Positions 52,601 to 64,000 of a stretch of DNA of 64,000 nucleotides are shown in pieces (the stretch's first letter is position 1; each line of letters begins with the position of its first letter). Source of the DNA: Sipunculus nudus. Lineage: Eukaryota > Annelida > Sipuncula > Golfingiida > Sipunculidae. The position numbers and the translations under genes were made by a program. The notes under the pieces were generated by a model. That model was not told where the DNA came from. It saw nothing but the letters and a program-made list of their open reading frames with translations, and made no database searches. The stretch covers positions 28,751,339-28,815,338 of the forward strand of contig CM049316.1 of NCBI GenBank assembly GCA_026874595.1, given 5' to 3'.

Positions 52601-55350
52601 AACCGAATAAAATTTCAGGTATGTCTGTTTATTTTCATGATTTTTTTTTATTTTTGTTTACATTCCAAATTTAAACAATATAAAACACGGCTTATTAAAA
52701 TGGAAATTTACAAATTCTCTTGACATCAAATACTTCAACAATTATTCATTTGCCAACATATTGAGAGAGAGAGTGAGAGAATGAGAGGGAGAGAGAGAGA
52801 AAGAAAGGACGAGGGAAGACAATTTATCTGCTTTGCTGTTAGCCTCGATATAATTTTAGTAAAGAAATGTTAATGGCAGACTACAGGGGAGGGAGGCGTC
52901 TTCGCCAGGTATTAGCATTCTTGAGACTGATTTGCAAAACATTGCAGTATCGTCGGCTGTAAGCATGCGCAATGGTCGTAAAAAAAGCATGTTATTAAAT
53001 ACAGGATATTTATAAAGCCACTCTCCTGCTGTTTATTCCATCATTAATTTTAAATTCTATTCAAATTGACAAGAGATTAATTTATTTGCCAAATTAAATA
53101 TTTCTTTAGCTCTTAAAAGCAGGAAATTGCATTTTTTTTATTTTGTTGTGTCATTAGTTTCTACAGCCATCTCATCTGGTATCTCAAGGTTCTAAGCTTT
53201 GATCAAGTTACCGGCAGGAACGAGGGGCTATTATTGATTCATCAAAAAGTTCATTGAGCTAAAAGTGACTCATCTTCTCATCCAGAGAGAAAAAATTAAT
53301 TATTACTTTTATGAATTTTATCAGATTTAATTAATTTTTCTTTTAAAATAATAAAAGCAAAGATGGACAAAAAATATAATATGATTGAAACCATGGGAGG
53401 CATAATCGTGACAAAAATCTAAATTACCGCAATTAAGATAATTATTTTGAGTTTGTTTCTTTCCAAACAACAGGGCAAGTAATGAGAGACAATACAGCAT
53501 CACATAATATAGACCAATAAAACTTTTGGAATGAATGTTATGGCAGATAATTCATTTATTTTTATGTAAAAAATGATCGTCTTTGTAATTAAGGGTTTGA
53601 TGAGGCTGGTGAATTTGCAGAGAGTTTACCATCTTTTACCTGGGCCAGTCAAATGCGGAATCAAATTGGTTTGGAGTGCAATCTTTGCGATTATTTATAA
53701 TGCACCTTAGTACTTATTTGTTATTTATAAAAAAAAAACAGTATTCACTGATTAGTACTATCATGGCTTGAGCCCAAAGTAAGGAACAGCGAAACAAGAT
53801 AGCTTCAAATAAATTCCCATCCTCATTCACTTTAATAAATATTGACCTCTATGGTCGCGTAAAAGTGGAAACATTATATTCACCTTTATCTTCATGCATG
53901 TCTCTTGACTACTGCACTTTGTCAAAATAATTATGCCTGTGTGGAACAAAGTTTATGATTGAAATAAAACATTTTATTTTATTATTATTATTTTTTTTAT
54001 AATAATAATAATAATAATAATAATAATTATTATTATTATTTTTATTATTATTATCACTAAATATTATCACTATTACTTATCACTAAATCAGTGTATTAAA
54101 AATTTTAGCTATCATTCATGTTCAAAACTGGTCAAATGTTAACTAAACGTGATAGATTGTCTGATTTATTTTGAGTAAGATTTTTTTCAAGACATTTTCT
54201 TGTGAGCAAATCTCAAAACTCAGAGTGTAAATAATCACAATTTTTATTCTTCAGAGGAAAGTCCTAATCTGTGTCCACCTTTCAAGGGGTTATAATTTTT
54301 TCATGGTTAACTTTCAGGGTTAAGTTAATAGTAATGGGTCTTTAATTGTTAGGTGTATACATTCCAAATCCAGTCCAAAACAGATATAGTTAAACAAAAA
54401 TAAGGCCAGATGGACAGGCGCGGGTATATGAGTGATATATAACTTTTTGACTAAACTTGCTGTCAGATGTCCGCTGATGTAAAGGGCTGCCAGTATAAAA
54501 AAACAGATCAGGAAACGTATTCTAGCAAACCTTTCTTTACACGGCGGCAGTAAATTAGACAAAAAGACTGCCAACAGACCACATTTCGCCAGTCACACAG
54601 GTTTTATAGTTGACTGGTGAATCTTTTCCTTATATTGGAAAAGCAATCAGGAACCCGTTTTTTTTTATTTATTAAGCTTGCTGTAATCACTGTTTATCCA
54701 CATGTGTGTACGTGAATGCGCATAATAATAAATAAAGCATGCAAACAAACTATTCTAGGAATATCTGCCATCCCATTCACATTAAATAGCGTAGTAATTT
54801 ACAATTGCTGAAATAAGACTGCCCCATTCTGACCTATGGAGTTTTTAAAAAGGTTTGTTAACAGATTTAACAGGGTCTGACCGGAGTAAAGCCCTACAAA
54901 CTTTTCAAAAACAAACATGCTGAGCTCTCGTAATAGCCATCAAGGAAGACATAAAATTTTATCTTATGCGGGCAGGTGATTGGAGCAAAGAACCCCTTGA
55001 AATAAGAAAAAAAATGTTTATTTGACAAGGAACAGCTTAGCCTGGATCAAAGTAGCTTTAGTGCCTAATGATAGGATACTTTTCAAGCTTATTAGATGGT
55101 CCGTTCATTCTAGACGCACGTGGCAATTTTGAAACTGTCTCGCTGAAGCGCATCCCAAAAACCTCACAAGGCATGCGTGCATAACTCAGCACCCCCGCGG
55201 GCATTTGTATACCCAAGCTATTCGTTCATTGTGTTTAAATATTCATATAATCTCTTGGCTATGTGAAATTAATCTTTTACAGACACATGTAAAAATCCAA
55301 ACCTTGAGATTTAGGTTGATTTAAGATGCGTAAATGTCAAAATTAGATTG
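52601..55350. other. Repeat-poor noncoding stretch
   Basis: Apart from a short GA-rich patch (about 52764-52805) and the TTA/TAA tract at 53981-54050, this is complex, nonrepetitive AT-rich sequence with no coding signal. TAATTA-type words and a CTTTGATC word (near 53196) occur. It is a candidate for long-range regulatory DNA, without proof. Confidence 0.4.
53981..54050. repeat. Inverted (TTA)n/(TAA)n tract
   Basis: ATTATTATTA, then ATAATAATAATAATAAT, then TTATTATTATT lie in tandem. The middle is complementary to both sides and can form an extended hairpin. Confidence 0.9.
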
Positions 55351-55458
55351 AATTTAAACTCGATATTCGAAAAATGAAATGGTAAATAACGAATTGATCC
55401 AATATTTAAATTGGAACTTATTAAAATGTTTTGCATCAAATGATAATATGCAAGCGAG

Positions 55459-55462
<4 letters not shown>

Positions 55463-55523
<61 letters not shown>

Positions 55524-55548
55524 CGTGTGTGTGTATGCGTGTGTGTAA
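55463..55548. repeat. (TA)n followed by (GT)n-rich tract
   Basis: About 28 TA units and then GAGCGTGTGTGTGTATGCGTGTGTGT. Confidence 0.95.
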
Positions 55549-56689
55549 AAACGTTATATATGATTTCATGTTTAAAGTTATATCTAAAAAGATATAAATT
55601 TCAAATCTCATATCATTGCCAAAGTGACACGTAAGCACTCCGTTAGCATACATTTATCTCAAAAGCAATATTTTCTATATATTTATAACCATTTTTACTG
55701 ACAGCTTTATCGAATTGTCGGATAAGTCATTTACGCCGCCATGAGAGACTTCCATTGATATCACTCTAATACTGGTTGGCACTCTTTTAAGCCGTCCAGT
55801 ACAGTTACTGTCAACTTTACTCAATTGTCTTTTTTATTTTACTCCGTTAACACATATTCAAGGAATTCTCATGGCAACGTAAATGATAGGCTTTTATTTA
55901 TTACTGCGCTTGGGCCACCAAGTAAATGATATGGCAGCATCGTTTCTGATGATTGTGTTCCTGGAAAATTTGATCTACAGAGCCTATACCGCTAATATAT
56001 TTAATATCCTGCTATATATTGTTTTTAAGGTATAGTGTCATACATTGAGAGTTATCCTACACATCAAGAGAAGATCTGATCAAATATGAGCCCACGAACA
56101 ATTTCATGTAAACCTAATAAGTCCTGCATGTTACGTGTAACATATTCCATTTTTAGTGGACTCCGTGGGCCCAAATAAGGTAGAAAGGTTAAGTATGTCA
56201 AATATATTACTGTCGTAAACCCTTGAGCTGACTCTGTCTGGGAAGGAATAGATGATACAGGTAAGGAAATAGTAAAGATGACAGATAATTCCACCCACCT
56301 TCTGACCGAAAGGATAAATGCGTGGGAGAGGTTACAACCGGAGCCTGAATCGCATTTAGATCGGATATATAGGCATTTCACAGAATTCCTACCCGCTGGG
56401 TGAGGATAAATCTCCCCTTTGTGATATGACCAGTGTTAAATTAGTGAGACAAGGCAATGATCCGGCTTAATATCTGTGAAAAAAATGTTGAAATCAATGT
56501 GATCATTCCTAGTACGGGAAAGAACATGTTTTGAAGTATATTGAACTGACTAGTGTGTGAAGAATGCTGTGACTGCATTAAGCATAATATTACCTCTGCA
56601 TAATATTTTACTGCAACGGACACACTCTGTTTTAGCGAACTACAGACCACTAGCAGGAAAGTTGTTTGGGGACGGTGCATAAAGTTAAG
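55549..56689. other. Stretch with no recognised gene
   Basis: No coding signal, RNA gene or repeat end was recognised. Confidence 0.5.
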
Positions 56690-58990
56690 TCAGAAGAAAA
56701 TCCAATATACGCAAATTATAGAGTTGTCGCCATGGAAATGAAGATCGGAAAGAGCATTTCATCACCTGTTTTTATCACAACTGTTCGACTTAACTGGCGG
56801 CGTGACATCCTAAACCCCCGCTCATATGCTGTGAAGCACACCAGTATTGGACATACATCTTCATTATAGTTATTTGCCGAGAATAATCAGGATCACTGCG
56901 TGAGCTATAATGAATCTAATTTCATATGTACCTAATGTTGTTTTAGGTTCAATTAGGAAATGTCACTTTGATTAATCCATTCATCGTTATCTGTAACAGT
57001 GTCGCCACAGGAATGTAAAATCCATAGTCATGTGGGGTAATACATTTTTGCTACATTACATGTGTATGCTTGACCAATATCGGGACCGAATCTAGGAGTT
57101 AGTTAATTGTGTTGTTTTTTTATTTCGTTTCATATATACACAGCCCCTCTGTTCTCTCTAATATAAAGCGTTTTGTATTGATGTCAGGTCACGTGACTAG
57201 CTCCTAGACGAGCTCATTATCGTACAATAAATCTTATTTTTTTCTGCTAAGGAAATGTGTTATCATTACCGACATGTTTACTCAGAGGATCTTTCAATTT
57301 ATTTAGGACCCATTTAAGATCGACATGTTCAAGCTGAATTCATATGGTGCTTAATTTGATAACAATACTTGATTTCTTTGACGGGATATTATTTCCTCGT
57401 AGACTGTGATTTAATGGAGACGGAGAAAGTTGAGTTAAGGGATGATCGCGCGGAGCGATTCCAAAGATAGTGTTATTATTAAGCTGCTTTCGAATGTGAT
57501 GTATATTGCGAAAAGATTTTCTTAACCAACCATTATTTGTTATTTGAAAAATGGGTTTCCAGTGGAATGTTCTGTATTAACATGGCGCCCGGTATGCTGT
57601 ATCTATGCGGAAATAAGATTTTTTTCAAGAAAATTAAAATTAATCTTAAGTTGATACAAATTGATTTTAAAGCTATATTTAGTTGGCACGCGGTGTGCGG
57701 TATACGGATTGTGGTAGAGCTATATGGTAAAAATTCGCAGAGGTATTTATTAGAATGATGGTAAAACTGCGATTTCAATGTCAAACCTCATTCGATCTCT
57801 AACTGGTGTCAGTTAATCTCCCACATCTTTATACCTCTAAAATAGTTTGCTGGATAATTTAATTAGAGCCCCAATGTACTTTTACCGTTATGCTGAATTC
57901 TCTGTCTGCAAGCAAAGTTTATAATTCTAGCATCGGTAAGGTATATTTTGAATAGAAATGGTTAATATCCTACTTACACGAAAAACTGCAGTTATATTGA
58001 TTATCTCTTTTGTAAATTTGCTGATACTCCTGTCGTGTTGACGTGTGTAAGGTATTGCCTCTAAAATATATATAAGACATTAATAAACAACATAACATGA
58101 TAAGTGATAATATCTTCAAAGAGTAACAAAGGACAAAGTCTAATAAAAAAAAATAAAAAAAGTGTTAGCGAACATAAACCGTAGACAACAAGTCCTATTT
58201 AGAATAAATATGTAGGTTAAACACCCAGGATATATGTTATTATGTTGAAAGTAAATGACTCACGGTTATTGGTTCATTCATTGAGTAATTTGGAAAAAAA
58301 GGGAGGAGAGAATTTATGTCACTGTGTGTATATTAAGTCTTATTTGTATGCCATAGGCTTCGGATTATCCATTAGATAGTGAATGATTTTTGATGGGTTT
58401 GTTTGTGAAGCCTTTAATGCCCACTTAGATGTTCACGCGGCATTTACCTAGAACCAGAATGAACTGACCTATTTCTTTAACAGAAAGTTTCATGTCGTTC
58501 CAAAACTATGTTTGGGTATGGCAAAGTTGTTTTAGTCCTGGTGAAACCAAAAAAATATCGGTGGGGGTCTTTTTGTATAAATGAACCAAAGCAAACCCGA
58601 CATGGTTTATACGAGACCACTTACGCATTTAATGCGGCTGTTACTGGAGGACAGCGTGCTTCACTTATCACCGATAAATTCTTATTTGACCTCATTTTCT
58701 TCAATGGAAACATCTGAAGAAGAATAACTTATTTATTCTTCACAACTGAAGCAATATAGATTAGATATCGCACGGTTATAAATGTGATTATATAGGAGCA
58801 GCGTCCAACAAAAGTATTTTCCTAGGATTGTATACGTATCAGTACAATATTCAAGGTGGGAGCCATGCCCTCTATTTTGCGCTGTCTTCTGCACGTTAAT
58901 GATCCTTTTATTAAGCGACATCATATTTCGTCCCTTTCTTGATATGAAGTTTCCTGTGCATGCTGATTTAAATATTAAAGTGAATCATGT
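56690..58990. repeat. Segmental duplication, copy A
   Basis: Matches copy B (61770 to the window end) in order over its length, with an offset of about 5.14-5.18 kb. Examples: ATGGAAATGAAGATCGGAAA with ATGGAAATAAAGATGGGGAA, GGCGGCGTGACATCCTAAAC with GGCGGCGTGACATTCTAAAC, and TTTGATGGGTTTGTTTGTGA in both. Open frames are not conserved between copies, so the conserved parts are not coding. No transposon ends were seen. Confidence 0.8.
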
Positions 58991-59830
58991 GGTGACATAT
59001 AGTGTCAGAGTGAAATTTTTAAGGTCATGGTGACCTGTATTCTGCGACCTACTTGCCGAAAACATGATTTAAGCACCCAGACCGTCAGACGGAGCCGAAT
59101 TGTATCCATCAAGCCTACAATCTTGTAATGTAGCATTCTGTGCTTGGCAAATGTTATAGGAAACATGGAGATGCGCACAAATCATATCTGTTAGACCAAG
59201 GTTCTTCTAATGCAACATCTAGAGAGATAATATTAGGTCACTGTGACATATATTCTGTGAGCCGTAGGAAAAATAAGATTTTAATACGGTGAATGTCAGA
59301 TGGGCACAAATCATAACGGTGGGACCTAGAAGCTTCCAACTTAAAAATCAAGGAGGTCTCGAGCATATCACCTTCAACGTCTTAGATTAGCTCATGATTC
59401 CCTTAATTCTGTTAGGTACCAGCAGAAAACCTTATTTTGACGCCAGAAAGTCACATGTGGTCATAAGTTTATGTTGGTACCAGAAACGTGATTTTAGTGT
59501 CTCCTTGGTCAATCAAACAAGGTCACTATGGTAATATTCTGTTATGATACAGAACATGTTTTTAAAACCCTGTTAGTCAGACGGGCAAATATGGTAGAAG
59601 ATGGACCTAGACAGTTATAATTTAATGAAGATCAAGGGAGAGCCCTGTAAATTTTCTTAGAAACCGTTAATAAGGTCAAAGTGACATTTTCTGTGAGCAT
59701 TTAGCGCCAGATAAATTAGATGGACCTATATTATAGCAGTTTGACATAGAACATGAGATTTAACATATCATAACAATTTTGGTAAAATCTTTTCGGAAAC
59801 CCTAAATAAGGTTGTTGTATCCTTTTTTCT
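58991..59830. repeat. Diverged tandem array with AGGTCA palindromes
   Basis: Units of roughly 200-270 bp repeat the order AAGGTCAnnnTGACnT, ATTCTGTGAGC, AGATTTTAA, GTCAGACGG, GGACCTA. AGGTCA TGG TGACCT at 59022-59036 is a perfect inverted repeat with 3-bp spacing. Related sites with a changed last arm are at 59235-59249 and 59673-59687, and a weaker one near 59517. Confidence 0.75.
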
Positions 59831-61769
59831 AAAGCGCTTTTAAAAATGCCTGATTTTGAGCACTCTGGAAGTCATTATATCCAGCGTTCAAGGTTCCTTA
59901 ACAAATATTTATCACCAGATCATTACATAAATCACCTGTATGCATCACTTGTATGTCAAATTCAGCTAAGCGTCCCAAGGGCCACTTATATTGTCAATTC
60001 ATTCCTAACACCACATTTAAACAAGGAGGGTCAGTTACGGTTGAACATGCACAAGTGTTTAAAATGTTACGATAAATGGCTTAAAGCAAATGTTCAGTGT
60101 AGAATTGTTTTCTTAATTATATAAATGTAAAAGTGATAAATTCTTAAAGTGTGGTTTTCAAATTTGACACTATACTTCACCAAATAAAAAAAACAAGATT
60201 TGAACAGAGCAGTTCGGTCAGTTCGAAGATATATATATGCTATATGATATGATATATATGCCTCTTTTGAAAAGGAAGCACTTCAGGGCTTTACGAGTTA
60301 TTTTTATGTAAAGTGAGTTATTTGTTGTGTACGTACAAAATTGAGTTCCTGAACTATTTACGGTATATTCCTTTTGGGACTCCATTTATTGGTCTCAATG
60401 GAACACTTAAAACGACAAGAAGATTAGATCTGCAAGTTAAATCGTCAGTGGGTGTTGGTTGTAGAAACAAGTGAATGATTTTATCAGACCATCACAGACT
60501 TGTACAGCGCGTTATTGTTTTTCCTTTGATATGACCAGCTAACACTCAGCAGTTGTTATACCAGAAATAGTGATGGAAGGATTAAACGTTATTATGTTGA
60601 GTCAAACGAAACGTCTTGAATCCATCTCAGTATTTTATGTCAACCCAATAAATCCTACCTATTATGAATAATTTGTTGAGCAATTTTGCTTTTTCAAAAT
60701 TTAAGGCGAAAGGGTGATTATTGGCAATACCCTCAGAAATGTCTGGAGTTCGCTGGTTCACATAAATATGGACTTGCTCATGGGGGTACGCTCTGAACCC
60801 AGGGCGTGACCACCTGGTGAACTTCCACTCACACGCTGTAAGAAATAGCAGGATTTTTCAGATTTGGTAACACCCAGTCAGTTTACGCTGGATAAAGTAA
60901 AATCTGATTGACTCTGCGTTTAAAAAAATCTGCAGAATTGGAAGAAGAAGTCTGATTTGCTTAGTTAACAAACACGGCTGTGCCCGTGGCAAACTCGTGT
61001 AGAACTGAATGAAAGGAAATAGGCAGACAATGAGAGATAACTGTCCTCAGCCACACAACAGCAATTCATTAAAGAGACTGTGTTGAAAATTGACGGTTGC
61101 ATCGTTTGTATTACGAAGGGGGGGGGGGGGAGATCTGTGCTACCAAGCGCTTTCCCCCGCAGTGCAAAGTGACCAATACCTCGAAGAACGTCCGATTGTG
61201 CTTGTGATATCTGCTACGTGTAAGTTTAAATATAACGCAGGGGGAATTCCACAGAGACAGCACCGCCTGGTGGCCTAACCTTTTCGGTAACCGCGGTTTA
61301 TTGCAGCGGGTGGTGAAGCGAATAGTTGAGCATAACGTAACCGCTGCTTATGGAGCGTATCATGGGGGTAACGCCGTCTGTGGTAAATGAAATTTTGTTG
61401 GGAACTCGCCTTCTGACTAGTAGGAAAATGTGATATAGGCATTGAATGTGGAGCATTTTTTCCATCCACCATATAACCGATATAAAGGTGAATTAAATAT
61501 CCAAATTGCGAATAGATTTCCTAAGGACTTTAACACGCTTGGCTAGGATAACTCAATATTCGAGCAAATGACCGAAGGCGGGAAACAGCTGGCTAAGAAC
61601 ATTGTTACAAAAGTACATATATTAACATATATTAACATAATTATCATAAATTTTGTATGGAGAATGTTTTGAATGCATACCGTATAATAACACAAAAGCA
61701 TTCATTTTCACAAAACTTATTTTTTGGACACATTTTCTCATTTTGTACAAGAGTTTGTATAGTGAGTCA
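59831..61769. other. Spacer between duplication copies, no gene recognised
   Basis: A 92-residue plus-strand frame at 59846-60124 has no domain signature. A 13-G run is at 61118-61130. No RNA gene was recognised. Confidence 0.5.
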
Positions 61770-64000
61770 GTCCAAGATCCAATATACAGCACTGTTTTAT
61801 TCTCAATGACTTGCAGAATAAATTGAGGTAAGGCGAGTTCTCTGCGGGAGAAAATCCACATGGAAATAAAGATGGGGAAAAGCATCTCATCACATCTATT
61901 TTAACACTATTATACTACTCACCTGGCGGCGTGACATTCTAAACATTTTAATGATAAAAGCACAACATATTTGCACTCATCTTCACCTTAAGGGTTTGCG
62001 AGACTAAACAAAATCACTGTGCAAGCTACAATGAACAGGTTTACCAGGACCACGACTAAAGTTCCATATATACCTTATTTTGTTATAGGTTCAAAGCGAA
62101 AATATCAGATAGACCAATATACTTTCATCGTAATCTCTTTCACAGTAATGTTATATCCTTCTCTATATGGGTTATACGTTAATGTTACATAGAAGGTGCT
62201 TGCTTGTCCATTATAGCGACCAACAGTTCCACTGGCATAGGGATTATTATTGTATGAATCATATTTTTAATCTTTATTATAACACAGAGTCCCTCTGTTT
62301 TGTTCAATTAAGGCGGTGAATTACTGGGATGTCAAGTCACGCGATCAGCTCCAAACAATCACGTTATCATGCTATAAATTTTATTTTCTCTGTCCGAAAA
62401 ACATGTAACATGACTGCCCTGTTTACTCACGAGATCATCCTGTTTATTTAGCGCCTATTAAGTCGGGTCTGTTCATGCTGAAATAACACAGTGCTTAACG
62501 TCATAACAGTGCCATCGCTGTGACTGTGATTGAATTCATTTCAGACTAACAGGTTTTAGTGAGGGATTGCGCCGAAAGCTACGACTGATAATGGTATAAC
62601 CAAGCTCCATACCGAGGTGATGTATAACATTAAAGGATCTTATAAACAATGTGCATATAGTTTGTTCGATAATCGAGTTGGATTTCCTCATCTGTCATAT
62701 TCCTTCCAGAACTGCAGTAAGTAATTGTGCACGGGTGCATCAGCGCAGTATATAGCGCAGTATCCGGATCCAATTCTAAACTCTAAATTATAATTTCCCT
62801 CATGTCTTATTCTTCATACAAAATAACGCAGGGCAAATAACTGGTGATAAAATAAAAGATATAAAAACTTTCCGTTTACCCCTTACGCACCGGCGGGTGA
62901 CAATAAACGCAGCTTTAGGAACACGAAGTATGAGGGGATTTTGACGGATGAAGGATATTTCGGTTTGAGGATAGTGTGATTTTATATGATTGTGTCTACG
63001 TATAGTTTATCACATTAAATTGGTGTGTAGAACTCCGACAAATATTATTTCTTTTGAAAAAAATTGTTGGACACCAATGCACCTGTACCAATATGCTGAT
63101 CGTTAAGCCAATATTCAGAATAAAACATATTTATCTTGCATCGAGAAGGTGTGCTTTGTAGGAAAATGTTAAAATCCTACTGACACGCCAGACTGTAATT
63201 ATAGAAAAGTACCTCTATTACAATGTTATTTACACGTGATTGAAGACATTTTCCAGTATCAATGATATAAAAGCTTCATAAATATACAAAATAGCATGAA
63301 GTAATATGTACCCATGAGATACAAAGGGAAAAGGCTTTTTAAATAAAAAAAGTGCTACAAAACATAAACTGTAGAAAATGAGACCTATTTAGAATATATA
63401 TGAAGGTTTAACACGCGGGGAATTTGTAATTATTCTGAAAGCTTACGGTGCACGGTTATGGGCTCATTCATTGAGTAACCTGGAAAAACATTCTTGGATA
63501 GAACTGATTCATTAGCACTCACCATGTATTATGTTTCATTTATATGCTATCGGCCTTTCGTAATCCATTATGGGCGTCACTAACGTCTAAGTTAATGACC
63601 TTTGATGGGTTTGTTTGTGAGGACTTTAATGCCTACAAATTCACAGTATATTTTCCTAGGACCCGAACAAACTGATGTAATCTTTTAATAGAAAGTTTCA
63701 ACCTGTTCTAATAGTACTGTGTTTGGGTATCGCCAAGTTGATGAAACAAGAGAGGTCGATGAGGGTCTTTCTGTGGAAATGAACCAAAGCAAACGGGACA
63801 TGGTGTCCTGCAAGACCCCATTTTCCCGATAAATACTTAGAATCTTAATTTTCCTTAATGAAATATTCACAGGAGAATACCGACATAGATCAGAGATCAT
63901 ACGGTTTTACAAGTGTTATGTAGTAGAATGTTTATCAAAATTATTATCCTTGGTTATATCATGACGTGTTTCCGTATCTCCCAAGAAATGTCACCAAATA
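61770..64000. repeat. Segmental duplication, copy B (runs off the window)
   Basis: Second copy of 56690-58990, same orientation, similar block order and spacing, clearly diverged. It continues past the right edge. Blocks near 63600-63800 (TTTGATGGGTTTGTTTGTGA, AATGAACCAAAGCAAAC) are the best preserved. Confidence 0.8.

Noticed and set aside
58508-58717. Small gene shared by the two duplication copies
   Set aside because: The frame in copy A is not preserved in copy B, so the shared sequence is not coding.
59846-60124. 92-residue plus-strand frame
   Set aside because: No domain, no splice partner and no promoter seen. Its position next to a tandem array suggests chance.

Overview
This is a stretch of AT-rich, repeat-laden animal DNA. 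It has spliced genes with GT-AG introns, many long (TA)n tracts, decayed retroelements, tRNA-derived SINEs and miniature DNA transposons. The mix of multi-CUB secreted protein, Penelope-like and LINE remnants, microsatellite-bearing repeats and tRNA-SINEs suggests a lophotrochozoan, perhaps a mollusc. No species-specific marker was recognised, so that assignment is inference.

The main gene runs left to right from 12018 to 37900 and encodes a secreted-type protein made almost only of CUB domains. Fifteen coding exons were assembled by hand. They total 2457 nt (818 codons plus stop) and the reading frame holds through every junction. Each CUB is split over two exons: a first half of 131-134 nt (phase 1 in, phase 0 out) and a second half of about 220 nt (phase 0 in, phase 1 out). 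Seven second halves and six first halves are present. The first half of the leftmost CUB, the start codon and the signal peptide were not found, so the 5' end is probably left of the window. Two 48-nt linker exons separate CUBs D/E and E/F. The D and E modules, with their introns and linkers, are a tandem duplication with a 2,611-bp offset. A dead extra copy of a second-half exon lies just before the D second half. One intron has a GC donor.

A second, small gene lies on the minus strand at 42068-43010. It has two coding exons and 115 codons, and I do not recognise its product. Upstream is a compact promoter with two CACGTG boxes around a CCAAT box and two YY1-like motifs at the expected transcript start.

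The left 12 kb holds a broken Penelope-like retroelement (reverse transcriptase and GIY-YIG parts, minus strand) with a probable solo LTR inside it, a microsatellite-tailed repeat, and an inverted-repeat-bounded element. Introns of the CUB gene carry a decayed L1/Tx1-like LINE, a gag-like zinc-knuckle remnant, a TA-flanked MITE and minisatellites. From 38 to 51 kb there are a hAT-like MITE, two tRNA-SINEs, a 170-bp satellite-like array, a pogo-like element inside a (TA)n tract and a Rex1/CR1-like reverse transcriptase remnant. The stretch 52.6-55.3 kb is unusually poor in repeats and has no gene. The right end (56.7-64 kb) is a diverged noncoding segmental duplication with an offset of about 5.15 kb. 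Between its copies lies a tandem array with nuclear-receptor-like palindromes.

All calls come from reading the sequence. No alignment, search or splice predictor was run.
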